A DNA stretch of 51,856 bases from Deltaproteobacteria bacterium (GCA_015228875.1 JADGCS010000017.1:1-51856), one strand, 5' to 3'. Counted from the stretch's first letter, positions 28,072 to 36,278 are shown. A program made the numbers and translations. The notes: generated by a model from the sequence alone, not told the origin.

Positions 28072-28235
28072 TCAGGGCTGATCAGTTTTTACTTCGATAT
28101 CCAAAATGACGGGGGCTGGCACGCCTCAAAAAACTCCACGCTGTTTTCTGGTGTCGCGCTTTGGCTGTGATGAACATGCTTTTTTTTAAGCTTGAGATCT
28201 GGTTATTTGGCAGAAGACAACAGGGACAGGGTTTT

Positions 28236-28961
28236 TTAGCCTGCCTCGGCCAAGATTTCTTCGATGTAGATGATTCTTTTGCATCCATTGCATGTCTGGA
28301 TTTCCTTGCCAACGGCGACAAGGTTGTATGTCTGTGGCAGCAGGTGCGTGCCGCATTCGGTGCAGATGCAGTTGTTGTCGACCTTGGCGATCGCGGGTTC
28401 GATGCGCGTATGGATTTTTTCGTAATAGTTTAAAATATCTTTGTTGGTGATGTTTTTTTTGGCCTCGCTTCTTTCTTGGCGCGTCTTGGCAAGTTCCAAC
28501 TTGAGGTCTTCGAAACGAAGTTTGTATTGCAGTATTTTTGATTTGAGCGTGTCGATGATGGGGGTGTTTTCGTCTTTGATTTTTGCGAGTTCGGTGACCT
28601 TTGCCTCGAGATCGGGGACAAGCCCTTGCAGAGCGGTTTCTTTGTCTTTGATTTCTTTTTTTGCTGTTGCGACTTCTTTTAACGCGGCCTGATACTCTTT
28701 GTTTGTTTTAATGTCTTTGACTAGATCTTCCCGGGATGTGACCCATTGATTTTTTTCTTGTATAAAGTCTGTGAGTGTTTTTTTTGTGAGTTCTTTTTCT
28801 GTGATGTCCCTGCTGGTTTTTTCGATCAGGTCCTGGCGTGTGATGATATCCTGGGAATCATCTTTGACCTGTCTTGGAATCTCGTCTTGTTCGTCTTTTA
28901 ACTTGTTTATTCTGCCGTCGATCTCTGCCAGTTTTAAAAGGCTTAATAATGTTTCTTTCAC
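28236..28961 (-). CDS. C4-type zinc ribbon protein with long coiled coil (DUF164 type)
   Basis: 241 residues. The first 180 are almost entirely charged heptads predicted to form a coiled coil, and the end is a zinc ribbon with CICTECGTHL and TCNGCKRIIYI. This architecture is that of the widespread zf-RING_7/DUF164 family, often beside Nif3-like genes, as here. Its biochemical role is unknown. It is the next gene after the Nif3-like gene on the minus strand, with 322 bp between, which contain a second-family repeat. Confidence 0.82.
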   Translation of the reverse strand: MKETLLSLLKLAEIDGRINKLKDEQDEIPRQVKDDSQDIITRQDLIEKTSRDITEKELTKKTLTDFIQEKNQWVTSREDLVKDIKTNKEYQAALKEVATAKKEIKDKETALQGLVPDLEAKVTELAKIKDENTPIIDTLKSKILQYKLRFEDLKLELAKTRQERSEAKKNITNKDILNYYEKIHTRIEPAIAKVDNNCICTECGTHLLPQTYNLVAVGKEIQTCNGCKRIIYIEEILAEAG

Positions 28962-29067
28962 AGTTTAGGCTTGCGCTTTGGCTCGTAAATTCTGTCTGAA
29001 AGACATGTTTAAAACACGCGACAGCATTTATGGTCTAAAGTACGCGTCTGTTAGGCACTAAGCAGTG

Positions 29068-29140
29068 CTTTTCTACGCGCTTTGGCATCAATGTTTGCAT
29101 GGTGTTTGCCCGCGTAAAATTTCCCGCTTAATACGTGTTA
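29068..29140 (+). repeat. Second dispersed repeat family, copy K
   Basis: CTACGCGCTTTGGCATCAATG, then TTGCATGGTGTTTGCCCGCGTA matches the repeat at 31908-32040 and, in reverse, 35975-36066. CTACGCG and CGCGTA can pair across it. It lies in the 322-bp gene-free gap 28962-29283, where nothing else is visible. Confidence 0.65.
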
Positions 29141-29283
29141 GGGCTGCTGATTTTTCAAAAAACTGACCTCGCGTGATCAATGTTTGTCTCAATGACCACC
29201 TCTTTTTTTTTTGTTGCCTTCTATAGCAGTCAAATAAGAAAAAGCAATCATTTTATGGAAATACCAGAGAGAACCTTTGTGCC

Positions 29284-30393
29284 TTATGCTGTGAGAAATG
29301 CATCTTTTAAGTCTTTATATATCAAATAGTTGAGTTGACTCTTAAAGAGAGATGCAAAGATGTTCTTGAGAAGGAGTGCTGATTCTTTTTCGGAGTGAAA
29401 GTGTCCGACGTCTGCAATGGACAGATTGTGTCTTTTAGCGTGAATGGCCTGATGGTATTTGACATCGCCGGTGATGAAGAGGTCAAGGTTGTTCATAAGG
29501 GCTGTGTTAATGAGGCTAGCACCGCTTCCGGTACAGATGCCTATGGTCTTGTATTTTTTATTTGGGCCCGGCACAAAACGAAGGTGCTTGATTTTAAAAA
29601 TCTGTTTTATTTTTTTAATGCATTCTGTTCGTGTGAAGCCCTTTTGGGAATAACCGAATGCGCCAATCCCCAGAGAGGTAATTTTGTTTTGCAGCGGGTA
29701 GATATCGTAGGCAACTTCTTCGTAGGGGTGCGCTGTTTTAAGGCCGGCAAGAACGGTGTCGAGATCGAGTTCCCTTAAAATGACCTCCAGCCTGTCTTCG
29801 AGGACTTCTTCGCGCTGCATTTTTTTTCCAATGGCGGGGTTGGTGAATGAGTTTCCCTTAAACGAACCTGTCCCTTGAGTCCTGAACGAGCACTCGGAGT
29901 AGTTGCCAATGTGTCCGGCTCCTGCCTTAAAGAGTGCGTTCATGACTTTATTTGTGTGTGTGCAGGGGACGTAGACAGCGAGTTTAAAAAGTTTGGTCTC
30001 TGCCCTGGCAAGCGGCTTGATGTCTTTTAATTTGAGTTTGCGCAGATAATAAATATTAAGACTGTCCTCGGAGGCATCGTGGTTTGTGTGGCTTGAATAG
30101 AGTGCGATGTTGTTTTTGATACAACGGGTGATGATTTGGCCCTCATAGGAATCGAGATCCATATTGACTGTCGCGTTCATGCGGTAGGGGTGGTGACTGA
30201 CGATGAGCTGACACCTTTTTTTTATGGCTGCGTCGATCACCTCCTTGCAGATATCGTAGCTGAACAACACAGAGGTGACTTTGTGATCAGGCGAACCCAG
30301 ATTAAGCCCGCTGTAGTCCCATTTTTCCTGAAGCGATTTTGGAACGCGCCTTTCGAAGGTATGGATGATTTCTTTAAGTTTCATTGTATGCAT
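29284..30393 (-). CDS. Nif3-like dinuclear metal centre protein
   Basis: 369 residues, Nif3/YbgI family, often named GTP cyclohydrolase 1 type 2 homologue although function is unsettled. Metal-site histidines and acids are in LIVSHHPYRMN, YSSHTNHDASED and IADVGHFHSEKESALLL. A middle insertion (about 135-235, with YVPCTHTNKVMNALFKAG) is the CutA-like PII-fold domain seen in the longer members. The zinc-ribbon partner gene lies downstream on the same strand. The palindromic element E lies 43 bp upstream of the start. Confidence 0.88.
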   Translation of the reverse strand: MHTMKLKEIIHTFERRVPKSLQEKWDYSGLNLGSPDHKVTSVLFSYDICKEVIDAAIKKRCQLIVSHHPYRMNATVNMDLDSYEGQIITRCIKNNIALYSSHTNHDASEDSLNIYYLRKLKLKDIKPLARAETKLFKLAVYVPCTHTNKVMNALFKAGAGHIGNYSECSFRTQGTGSFKGNSFTNPAIGKKMQREEVLEDRLEVILRELDLDTVLAGLKTAHPYEEVAYDIYPLQNKITSLGIGAFGYSQKGFTRTECIKKIKQIFKIKHLRFVPGPNKKYKTIGICTGSGASLINTALMNNLDLFITGDVKYHQAIHAKRHNLSIADVGHFHSEKESALLLKNIFASLFKSQLNYLIYKDLKDAFLTA

Positions 30394-30435
30394 GATTATG
30401 AAAAAAAAGGGGTTATGTCATTAATATTTATGTAT

Positions 30436-30520
30436 GGGAATTTCAAAGTTGACAGAGCGCGGGTGCGTACCTCGCATGACGAGGAAACTAGAACCGCGTC
30501 AAAGTCAAGTTGGTAACTTG
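30436..30520 (+). repeat. Dispersed palindromic element, copy E
   Basis: Complete copy upstream of the Nif3-like gene, in the same subtype as B: GTGCGTACCTCG and CGAGGAAACTAG form the apical region. Ends with CAAGTT-GGT-AACTTG. Confidence 0.9.
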
Positions 30521-30590
30521 TGATTGCGCTCATTTGAACAATTTTTTTATTGCGCGACTGGGCCGTGGATATTAGATAGGTGGCGGGTAA

Positions 30591-30618
30591 TTAACCAATT
30601 ACCATGAACCACAAACCA
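30591..30618 (+). repeat. Short heptanucleotide array (NNNACCA)4
   Basis: Units TTAACCA, ATTACCA, TGAACCA, CAAACCA. In reverse these read TGGTNNN and belong with the GGTAGTT-type arrays at 22330 and 49075. A hairpin TTTTTTGC/GCAAAAAA follows at about 30621-30640. Confidence 0.6.
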
Positions 30619-30642
30619 GTTTTTTGCGTCAGCAAAAAATTT

Positions 30643-30725
30643 GGGCCTATAGCTTAGCTGTTCAGCCATTGGCTGACAGACATAAGGAGAGCAGTTGCTC
30701 TAACCAGCTGAGCCATTGGTCAGCA
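30643..30725. pseudogene. Fold-back tRNA fragment
   Basis: Positions 30643-30660 repeat the first 18 bases of the tRNA gene at 30743 with one change. Positions 30694-30713 are a 20-bp exact reverse complement of its D-arm region (30752-30771). Between and around them lie inverted AGCCATTGG words. There is no anticodon or T arm, so it is not a tRNA; it is a broken, inverted duplication of the 5' half. Confidence 0.75.
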
Positions 30726-30742
30726 TTTTTTTTTTACATATT

Positions 30743-30816
30743 GGGCCTATAGCTCAGCTGGTTAGAGCAACCGGCTCATAACCGGTAGGTCCCTGGTTCA
30801 AACCCAGGTGGGCCCA
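30743..30816 (+). tRNA. tRNA with CAT anticodon (probably Ile2, else elongator Met)
   Basis: Full cloverleaf by eye: acceptor GGGCCTA/TGGGCCC, D arm GCTC/GAGC, anticodon arm ACCGG-CTCATAA-CCGGT, T arm CCTGG-TTCAAAC-CCAGG. Discriminator A; CCA is not encoded. The C4-G69 and C5-G68 pairs favour an Ile2 tRNA whose C34 becomes lysidine, but this is inference; Met remains possible. Confidence 0.9.
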
Positions 30817-30842
30817 CAAAATTTTGTGCCAACAAAATTTTC

Positions 30843-30980
30843 CCGATACACGACGCACGATACACGAAAATTTTGTGCCTGCTCTCGTGTATCGTGTATA
30901 GTGTATAGTGTATCGTGTATCGTGTATCGTGTATCGTGTATCGGGTATCGGGTACTGCGTATCGAGTATTGTGTATCGGG
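30843..30980. repeat. Heptanucleotide array (CGTGTAT)13 with inverted units
   Basis: Thirteen consecutive 7-bp units from 30886 to 30976, eight of them CGTGTAT or AGTGTAT, the later ones more diverged (CGGGTAT, TGCGTAT). Units in the opposite orientation (ATACACG) lie at 30843-30866, so the ends can fold back on the array. It lies between two tRNA genes. Confidence 0.9.
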
Positions 30981-31037
30981 AAAAAACAGAAACTGCACGA
31001 CTGGGTTTATAGACCCGCGGGTGAAAACAAAAATCTG

Positions 31038-31110
31038 TGGGCAGGGACAGAATTGAACTGTCGACACAAGGATTTTCAGTCCTTTGCTCTACCGACTGAG
31101 CTACCTGCCC
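31038..31110 (-). tRNA. tRNA-Phe (GAA)
   Basis: Cloverleaf by eye on the minus strand: acceptor GGGCAGG/CCTGCCC, D arm GCTC/GAGC, anticodon arm AAGGA-CTGAAAA-TCCTT giving GAA, T arm ACAG-type stem with TTCAATT loop. Discriminator A; CCA not encoded. Confidence 0.95.
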
Positions 31111-31311
31111 AAAATTTGAGAGGCCTCTATAGATTACCATGTGAGGCGTGTCAACCTGCTTTCAAGAATAGACTCATGACATCTGCCGGTGTTTTTTTCT
31201 TCAAATCGGGCAAGGTCGATCGCCCTGTCTATCAGTCTCATTTTTGAGACTGTCCAGCGAGACAAATCATTTTTCAAATCTCTAACCCATCGGTTTTTAA
31301 CAAAAAAAATC

Positions 31312-31327
31312 TGGCACGCTGATTGCT
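31312..31327 (+). promoter_or_regulatory. Candidate sigma-54 promoter (-24/-12)
   Basis: TGGCACG-N4-TTGCT with GG and GC exactly 10 bp apart matches the sigma-54 consensus in all key positions. It is 73 bp before the ATG at 31400. No activator site was identified. Confidence 0.65.
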
Positions 31328-31399
31328 TTATCAGTTGAGAGCAGGACACCGTTGTTGGTGTCGCGTGTATTAAAATTTTTTTTTTGAAAGGAATTTATC

Positions 31400-31840
31400 A
31401 TGAATACTCTCTTTAACTTTGCGCAGGGCACAGTCCCTGCAAAAAATGGTGCAGCGTTTTTAAACGCAGCAAACCCGACAGAGGCGGGGCTTGCTGTTAT
31501 ACCCAGCTACAGGGGTGGCCTTGGTCCAAAAGATATAAAAGAAATTCAGGGTAAACACGCCAAGTACCTCGAGCTCGAGAAAAAAACCAACATCCCGTGG
31601 AAGGTGATTGCGGCGATTGATCTTGCGGGGGGATTTAAGGTGAGTGCTGGAATGGCTGCAAATCATCTCAAGGAGGCACTTGATAAACACGGGGTTCAAA
31701 TCTCACCATCAACAAGCCGCGCGGCGCTTTTTGAGATGCTCAACAAGGCAAAAGAAGGCCTTGATCCAAACTCAACAGCGGCCAAGGTTCTCAATCTGGG
31801 CGCGGTCTATTATGATGAGATCACGGCGGCATTTGGTTGA
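31400..31840 (+). CDS. Hypothetical protein with lysozyme-like helix, sigma-54 type promoter
   Basis: 146 residues; good ribosome site (GAAAGGA, 8 nt before ATG). No signal peptide or membrane helix. Residues about 54-75 (KYLELEKKTNIPWKVIAAID) resemble the first helix of lysozyme-like transglycosylase proteins, in which xIPWxVIAAI is followed by an active-site Glu; here the following residues are LAGG and no Glu is present. This resemblance is weak. It is a single-gene unit bounded by a sigma-54-type promoter and a terminator-like hairpin. Function unknown. Confidence 0.65.
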   Translation: MNTLFNFAQGTVPAKNGAAFLNAANPTEAGLAVIPSYRGGLGPKDIKEIQGKHAKYLELEKKTNIPWKVIAAIDLAGGFKVSAGMAANHLKEALDKHGVQISPSTSRAALFEMLNKAKEGLDPNSTAAKVLNLGAVYYDEITAAFG

Positions 31841-31847
31841 GTGTGTT

Positions 31848-31879
31848 AAACCCCGCTTTTGTGTGCAAAGTCGGGGTTT
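31848..31879 (+). terminator. Hairpin after the 146-residue gene
   Basis: AAACCCCG (31848-31855) pairs with CGGGGTTT (31872-31879), 16-nt loop, ending in a T-run. It lies 8 bp after the stop codon. Probable rho-independent terminator although the T-run is short. Confidence 0.5.
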
Positions 31880-31907
31880 GACTGGCCCTTAAATATCACG
31901 CATAGAA

Positions 31908-32040
31908 CCTTGGAAGGTTTTTTCTACGCGTTTCGGCATCAATTTTTGCATGGTGTCCGCCCGCGTAGTGTCTGGCGCATAGCGCCAAACATGAAACCCT
32001 TCATGTTTGATCGCAATGCACTCCGCTTTATGCGGGTTAT
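31908..32040 (+). repeat. Second dispersed repeat family, copy L (longest)
   Basis: Starts with the hairpin AACCTTGGAAGGTT, then CTACGCG ... CGCGTAG (about 45 bp apart), then hairpins GGCGCATAGCGCC and AAACATGAA/TTCATGTTT, ending GCTTTATGCGGGTTAT. The core matches 29068-29140 and the reverse of 35975-36066. It precedes the lipoprotein gene at 32064. Confidence 0.7.
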
Positions 32041-32063
32041 GATCATCAACAAAAGGAGTTTTT

Positions 32064-32672
32064 ATGAATCTCAAAAAGGGATTGGTTGTTTTGTTTGTTA
32101 TGCTGCTTGCTTCTTCGTGCGCAGTTGTGGATGCCATGGACTACAAGGGCTATGTGTATTCGCCACGTGACAAGTCCTTTGAGGTCAGTTTTGATGCCAA
32201 GCCCATCGTGACCACAACAAACCAGGGGGCGTACGTGAGCGATCCGCTCAAGTTCCCGTGGGGCAAGTTACACATGAATGTCGTTCTCTACCCCAGCCGC
32301 TTTACCGTAGAGGCACTTTATTATGCCGACCTTCCCAAAGAGGCATTGGCAATGGATTCCGCGGCCTTCTTTGAACAATTAAAAACGGCACGGGTTGCCA
32401 TGCTTAAGGAGACAGAGAGCCATTTTAAACTCAAGGATCTCAAGTTTACAAACATCGCAGGCTATCCGGCCATGACTGCCAGGGCGGTATTGATTCCCGC
32501 TGATAAGGCTGCTGCCGATTACGACAAAGGTCCAAAGAAATTCTGTGCCGTTTACAGGGCTATCCTTGCAAACAAACGGCTCTATGAGATTGTCGTTGTC
32601 AACCGCGATGAGATGCCGTCTGGGGCCATGATCGAATTATTTATGGACACCTTTAAGGTGTTAAAAAAGTAG
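32064..32672 (+). CDS. Putative lipoprotein, 202 residues
   Basis: N-terminal signal peptide with a lipobox (VMLLASSCAVVD, Cys 19), so it is probably lipid-anchored in the outer or inner membrane. Ribosome site AAAAGGAG is 7 nt before ATG. The mature part has no domain I recognise; it contains SPRDKSFEVSFDAKPIV and FKLKDLKFTNIAGYPAMTARA, in the style of small periplasmic beta-sandwich proteins. Alone in its transcription unit, after repeat L. Confidence 0.75.
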   Translation: MNLKKGLVVLFVMLLASSCAVVDAMDYKGYVYSPRDKSFEVSFDAKPIVTTTNQGAYVSDPLKFPWGKLHMNVVLYPSRFTVEALYYADLPKEALAMDSAAFFEQLKTARVAMLKETESHFKLKDLKFTNIAGYPAMTARAVLIPADKAAADYDKGPKKFCAVYRAILANKRLYEIVVVNRDEMPSGAMIELFMDTFKVLKK

Positions 32673-32862
32673 AATATTGTGCCGACCTTTTTTGATTGTA
32701 ACTCTTTGATTGTAATTCAATAACACTTCAGCACATCACCTCTATTCTCGTTTCGATAAAAACGGGTGTTTTATACCCCACACTTAAAACAAGAACAGGG
32801 AAGGCCTTTTTAAAATCCTATTATTATCAATGAATTAGATTATTATGTCGCAGTGATCCTCA

Positions 32863-32878
32863 TGGCCCAAACTTTGCA
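32863..32878 (+). promoter_or_regulatory. Candidate sigma-54 promoter (-24/-12)
   Basis: TGGCCCA-N4-TTGCA with GG and GC 10 bp apart, 27 bp before the ATG at 32905. Weaker than the 31312 site because the -24 box reads CCC instead of CAC. Confidence 0.5.
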
Positions 32879-32904
32879 TTATAGAGGGATAGAAAGGGCA
32901 AGCT

Positions 32905-34557
32905 ATGATCAATCACAATTATTTAAGATCGGTATTGGCCTTATTGTTTCTATGTTTGTTTTTGACCCAATGCAATGAGATGGCGGGGCTCACTGATGAT
33001 ACAAGTGATCTTAATGTGCCCCTTGATGCTGTCATTGCTGCTGATGAAATGGGTATTATTGAGATGGAGTCAGATTTTTTTGAGACAGAGTACGACGTTA
33101 TTGAGACAAACGGACCCGAGGATCAAGACGATATCGAGTCGTTGTTAGGTTTTGATAATATTGTTGATCCCCTCCTCGATGCCCATAATACAGACGCTGC
33201 CGGAGGGCAAAACACGTCTGTCGCATCCGGTAATTCAACTCAAGAGACAACTGAGTTTGCCGAATATGACGATGAGACCTTCGATGAAGCAGCAAACGGC
33301 AACAGCACAGAAACGGTGGTCAAGTATTCGTTGGCATCAAAAAAGGCCGAATCAAAACTTTTGTGCCAGGATTACAATTACAGTGTTGCGGATGACGATT
33401 CGAGCGATGGTAAGAGCAAACTGTGTTACCTTGAGTCCGATGATCAGGACAAGGATGGTTATGCGCGCTCTGGCGCCGACTCACAGAAGATATGGGTTTC
33501 AAAATCGGGGCGGCTGACCTGCCCTTGTGGGTATGTCTCTCACGGGAACGACTGTAATGACGAAGATAAAAATATTTATCCCAAACGCGGAGAGATTGCC
33601 TTTAACAACGTTGATGACAACTGTAATGAAAGTGTTGATGAAGCCGAGTTTTTTTACAGTGCGTTGGGTGTTAATAATACCTCCCGCGGGTTTGATTTAA
33701 AATCAAAAATCAACGATTTTAACATCATCAAATCAAAGAACAGGCTTTACGTTATTTTATATGTTTCGGCACTGTCCAATTACAGCAACATTAAAGAATC
33801 AAACCATATCAAGGTTTCTGCTGCGGCTCTCTCAAAGACCAATCCTTACATCAGAATCAACGTCAAAGACATGACTCCGGGCACAGTGTACAGGGCAAAG
33901 CTCCGTTTTTACGAACGACTCTCGTCGGGGACATACAGACGTATTGGCGCCACATCAAGTTGGTACTACACCACAACCCTGGATACCAATGTTGCAAAAT
34001 ATGCCAGAAACTATGCCGTTCTAAAAGGGCTCAAGGAGTTCGATGATTCGCACAAAGGGCTTGTTGGCTACATGGGGACGAAATCCCCGAACGGGACAAG
34101 GTACCACGCTGATAATTACGAACTCTGGTGTTCCGAGTTTTACTCGTGGGTGGTGGGAGATTATTTTGGTGATTTTGAAAACAAGGGAACTGTTGCCTCT
34201 CTTGTCGAGGCCTTTGGCGAATATTTTGTGAGTTCCAGCAAACACAGTCTTTCAAATCTTGTCAAGTTTGCACAAGTGGGTGACTACATTCCCATGGATA
34301 CCGATGACGATGGCAAAGCTAATCACAGCGCGATGTATCTGGCCTACGATAGCCAGAATAACACCGTGTGGACCCTTGAGGGAAATTTCGACAACAATGT
34401 ACAGGTGATCAGAAGAAGCTATGATCGCCGATTTAAGGGGTTTGGGCGGCTCCCCGATTTTACACTCGATGCAGATTCTGACTCCGGCAGTGTCTGGGAT
34501 GATATCGAAGAGTTCTTTGTTGAGGACGTTGGCGGATTTTTTGACAGCATTTTTTAG
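32905..34557 (+). CDS. Lipoprotein with one MopE-type repeat and a CHAP-like amidase domain
   Basis: 550 residues. A signal peptide with lipobox-like LFLTQCNEM starts the protein. Residues about 30-150 are Asp/Glu/Thr-rich linker. One putative metal-binding repeat is seen at about 215-250 (GNDCNDEDKNIYPKRG, then DDNCNESVDEAE), as in the protein at 7053. A fibronectin-like stretch follows, then a C-terminal domain with ELWCSEFYSWVVGDYFG, GDYIPMDTDD, NHSAMYLAYD and VWTLEGNFDNNVQV. That Cys, His and GN pattern is that of CHAP/NlpC-type cysteine hydrolases acting on peptidoglycan. Assignment of the domain is by pattern only. Possible sigma-54 control. Confidence 0.72.
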   Translation: MINHNYLRSVLALLFLCLFLTQCNEMAGLTDDTSDLNVPLDAVIAADEMGIIEMESDFFETEYDVIETNGPEDQDDIESLLGFDNIVDPLLDAHNTDAAGGQNTSVASGNSTQETTEFAEYDDETFDEAANGNSTETVVKYSLASKKAESKLLCQDYNYSVADDDSSDGKSKLCYLESDDQDKDGYARSGADSQKIWVSKSGRLTCPCGYVSHGNDCNDEDKNIYPKRGEIAFNNVDDNCNESVDEAEFFYSALGVNNTSRGFDLKSKINDFNIIKSKNRLYVILYVSALSNYSNIKESNHIKVSAAALSKTNPYIRINVKDMTPGTVYRAKLRFYERLSSGTYRRIGATSSWYYTTTLDTNVAKYARNYAVLKGLKEFDDSHKGLVGYMGTKSPNGTRYHADNYELWCSEFYSWVVGDYFGDFENKGTVASLVEAFGEYFVSSSKHSLSNLVKFAQVGDYIPMDTDDDGKANHSAMYLAYDSQNNTVWTLEGNFDNNVQVIRRSYDRRFKGFGRLPDFTLDADSDSGSVWDDIEEFFVEDVGGFFDSIF

Positions 34558-34832
34558 GGGCCGCTGCCATCTACAATAAACCTCTACATGCATTTTTTTA
34601 AAAACACTTGGTGCCCCTTAACGTGTGTCTCGTACAAAGCCAATAAAAAAAACACACCAGCTTGATGTCATTTATTTTCCAAGGCGCGCCGCATTTTTTA
34701 TAAAATAGACGCAGATTGCCACATTTATAAAAAATTGCGTTTTAAATCTTGCCCTAAAAAAACACGAGTGCTTACAATTTTTTTCGAATTTTTGATGATT
34801 TTTTAAACCATGTTTTTTTAAGGAGCTATTCT

Positions 34833-35852
34833 ATGACTCATCTACAATTTCCCGTTGCATTGCCGGGCCCGCCGTTAGTCACCAACGTTGGGAGTCCCTT
34901 TAGGATTGGTGTCCCTCTGGATCAGGGCATCAGAGGTAGATACGATGTTCACCTCGATCCTTACGAAGTCCAGCCTGTTGTTTTTCAGGCGGGGTCGCAG
35001 GTTGTGGATTGGGGCGTCAAGCTGCTCAAGGCGCAGGAGGTCCATGCAAAAACACGCGGAGAAAAGGCCGCTGTGTTTATCCTGGACACCGCAGGTCAGT
35101 TTGATCATCCCGATCTTGCGGCAAACGCCCTGCAGCAGTATGCCAAAAATTTTTCAGACGCACCCACGTTGGAAGACAAACACGGACACGGCACGCACTG
35201 TGCGGGCCTTGCTGCGGCAGTCGATAACGATCTGGGTGTCCTGGGCATGGCACCGGGTGCCAAGTTGGTTCCAGTGAAGGTCTTAAATGATAGCGGGTCA
35301 GGGTCGTGGGAAGGGGTGGCAAACGGCATCCGGTATGTTGCCGATCTGGAGGTGCCGTTTATTAAAGTGATTTCGATGAGTCTTGGTGGTTCGGGCGGCA
35401 ATGCAATCCTGCAGAGTGCTGTCGAATACGCGCTTGCCAAGGGCTGTTTTATTGTGGCAGCGGCGGGCAACAGCGGCTACCGCGGCAAGGACACAGTGGG
35501 TTATCCGGCAAAATACCCGGGTGTGATTACGGTGGCGAGTATTGGCAACGCGGGGACCCCCAGTTCGTTCTCCAGCGGAGGCCCGATCTTACTCACACAG
35601 GGCGTTGCAGCACCCGGAGAGAACAATCTCAGTACACACAAGGGTGGCGAGTACGTCAGAATGTCGGGGACATCAATGGCGACACCTCATGTTGCGGGTG
35701 CTCTTGCGATGATCCTGTCGGCGCATCCCGAGATCACCACTCCAAAACAAATGCTTGAGTTTCTCATGAAGGGTGCGGCAGACCTTTTGGATCCTGGACC
35801 TGATGTCAGGACCGGTGCAGGTGCCCCTGTCATGACGGCTTACATTGTTTAA
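34833..35852 (+). CDS. Subtilisin-like serine protease (S8) without signal peptide
   Basis: 339 residues. Catalytic triad D85 (FILDTAGQFDHPDL), H119 (KHGHGTHCAGLAAA) and S281 (GTSMATPHVAGAL), with the oxyanion Asn N213 in AAAGNSG. The order and spacing fit a complete S8 peptidase. The N-terminus (MTHLQFPVALPGPPL) is not a signal peptide, and VVDWGVKLLKAQEVHAK is like the block before the catalytic domain of intracellular subtilisins. Whether it acts in the cytosol or is exported in another way is unclear. Ribosome site AAGGAG, 7 nt before ATG. The 275-bp gap upstream (34558-34832) is A/T-rich and holds no gene. Confidence 0.9.
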   Translation: MTHLQFPVALPGPPLVTNVGSPFRIGVPLDQGIRGRYDVHLDPYEVQPVVFQAGSQVVDWGVKLLKAQEVHAKTRGEKAAVFILDTAGQFDHPDLAANALQQYAKNFSDAPTLEDKHGHGTHCAGLAAAVDNDLGVLGMAPGAKLVPVKVLNDSGSGSWEGVANGIRYVADLEVPFIKVISMSLGGSGGNAILQSAVEYALAKGCFIVAAAGNSGYRGKDTVGYPAKYPGVITVASIGNAGTPSSFSSGGPILLTQGVAAPGENNLSTHKGGEYVRMSGTSMATPHVAGALAMILSAHPEITTPKQMLEFLMKGAADLLDPGPDVRTGAGAPVMTAYIV

Positions 35853-35917
35853 GTCGTGATTTAAAACTTATGCTGTGTCGTGTGGGTGATGACACGACCG
35901 TTTAGTATGTATGATTG

Positions 35918-35951
35918 CGGGGCTGTGCTTTTTTAAAAAAGCACAGCCCCG
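35918..35951. terminator. Perfect 34-bp palindrome, bidirectional terminator
   Basis: CGGGGCTGTGCTTTTTT directly followed by its complement AAAAAAGCACAGCCCCG. Strong GC stem with A/T centre; it can end transcription from the protease gene. The gap 35853-36278 also holds a repeat of the second family and the palindrome AGAGTCC-GAC-GGACTCT (36218-36234), but no gene. Confidence 0.65.
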
Positions 35952-35974
35952 AATTTATTTGCCGCTTCTTTTCT

Positions 35975-36066
35975 CATAACCCGCATAAAGCTGAAAACAC
36001 TGCGCGGTCTGGCACCTCGTAAAATATTGTTGCTGAAACGCGTAGAAAAAACCTACTTAGGTTTTA
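35975..36066 (-). repeat. Second dispersed repeat family, copy M (reverse)
   Basis: Reverse orientation and more degraded: ATAACCCGCATAAAGC at the left and GCTGAAACGCGTAGAAAAAACC at the right match copy L in reverse. The middle has diverged. Confidence 0.6.
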
Positions 36067-36278
36067 ACAAGACACATTCTGGTCTTTTGGTTTTTCCCCG
36101 CCGTTTGGCCCTAACCCAATGCATTTCAAATGGTTTTGCTTCTTGATAACGCTGTAACAAAATGTTTTTGTTTTTTACAATGATCATGTATACGTGGTGT
36201 GCATTTGTTTTTTTTATAGAGTCCGACGGACTCTCAATACAGTTGTAGTCAAGCAAGTCACCTATCAGAGAGTTTTTT

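Noticed and set aside
30843-30980. CRISPR array
   Set aside because: Units are 7 bp with no spacers, and no cas genes are present in the window.
30754-31140. Minus-strand frame across the tRNA region
   Set aside because: It spans both tRNA genes and the CGTGTAT array; the peptide is a translation of repeats (TIHDTRY pattern).
36053-36256. 67-residue minus-strand frame
   Set aside because: No ribosome site, lies partly in a degraded repeat and before a gene on the other strand.
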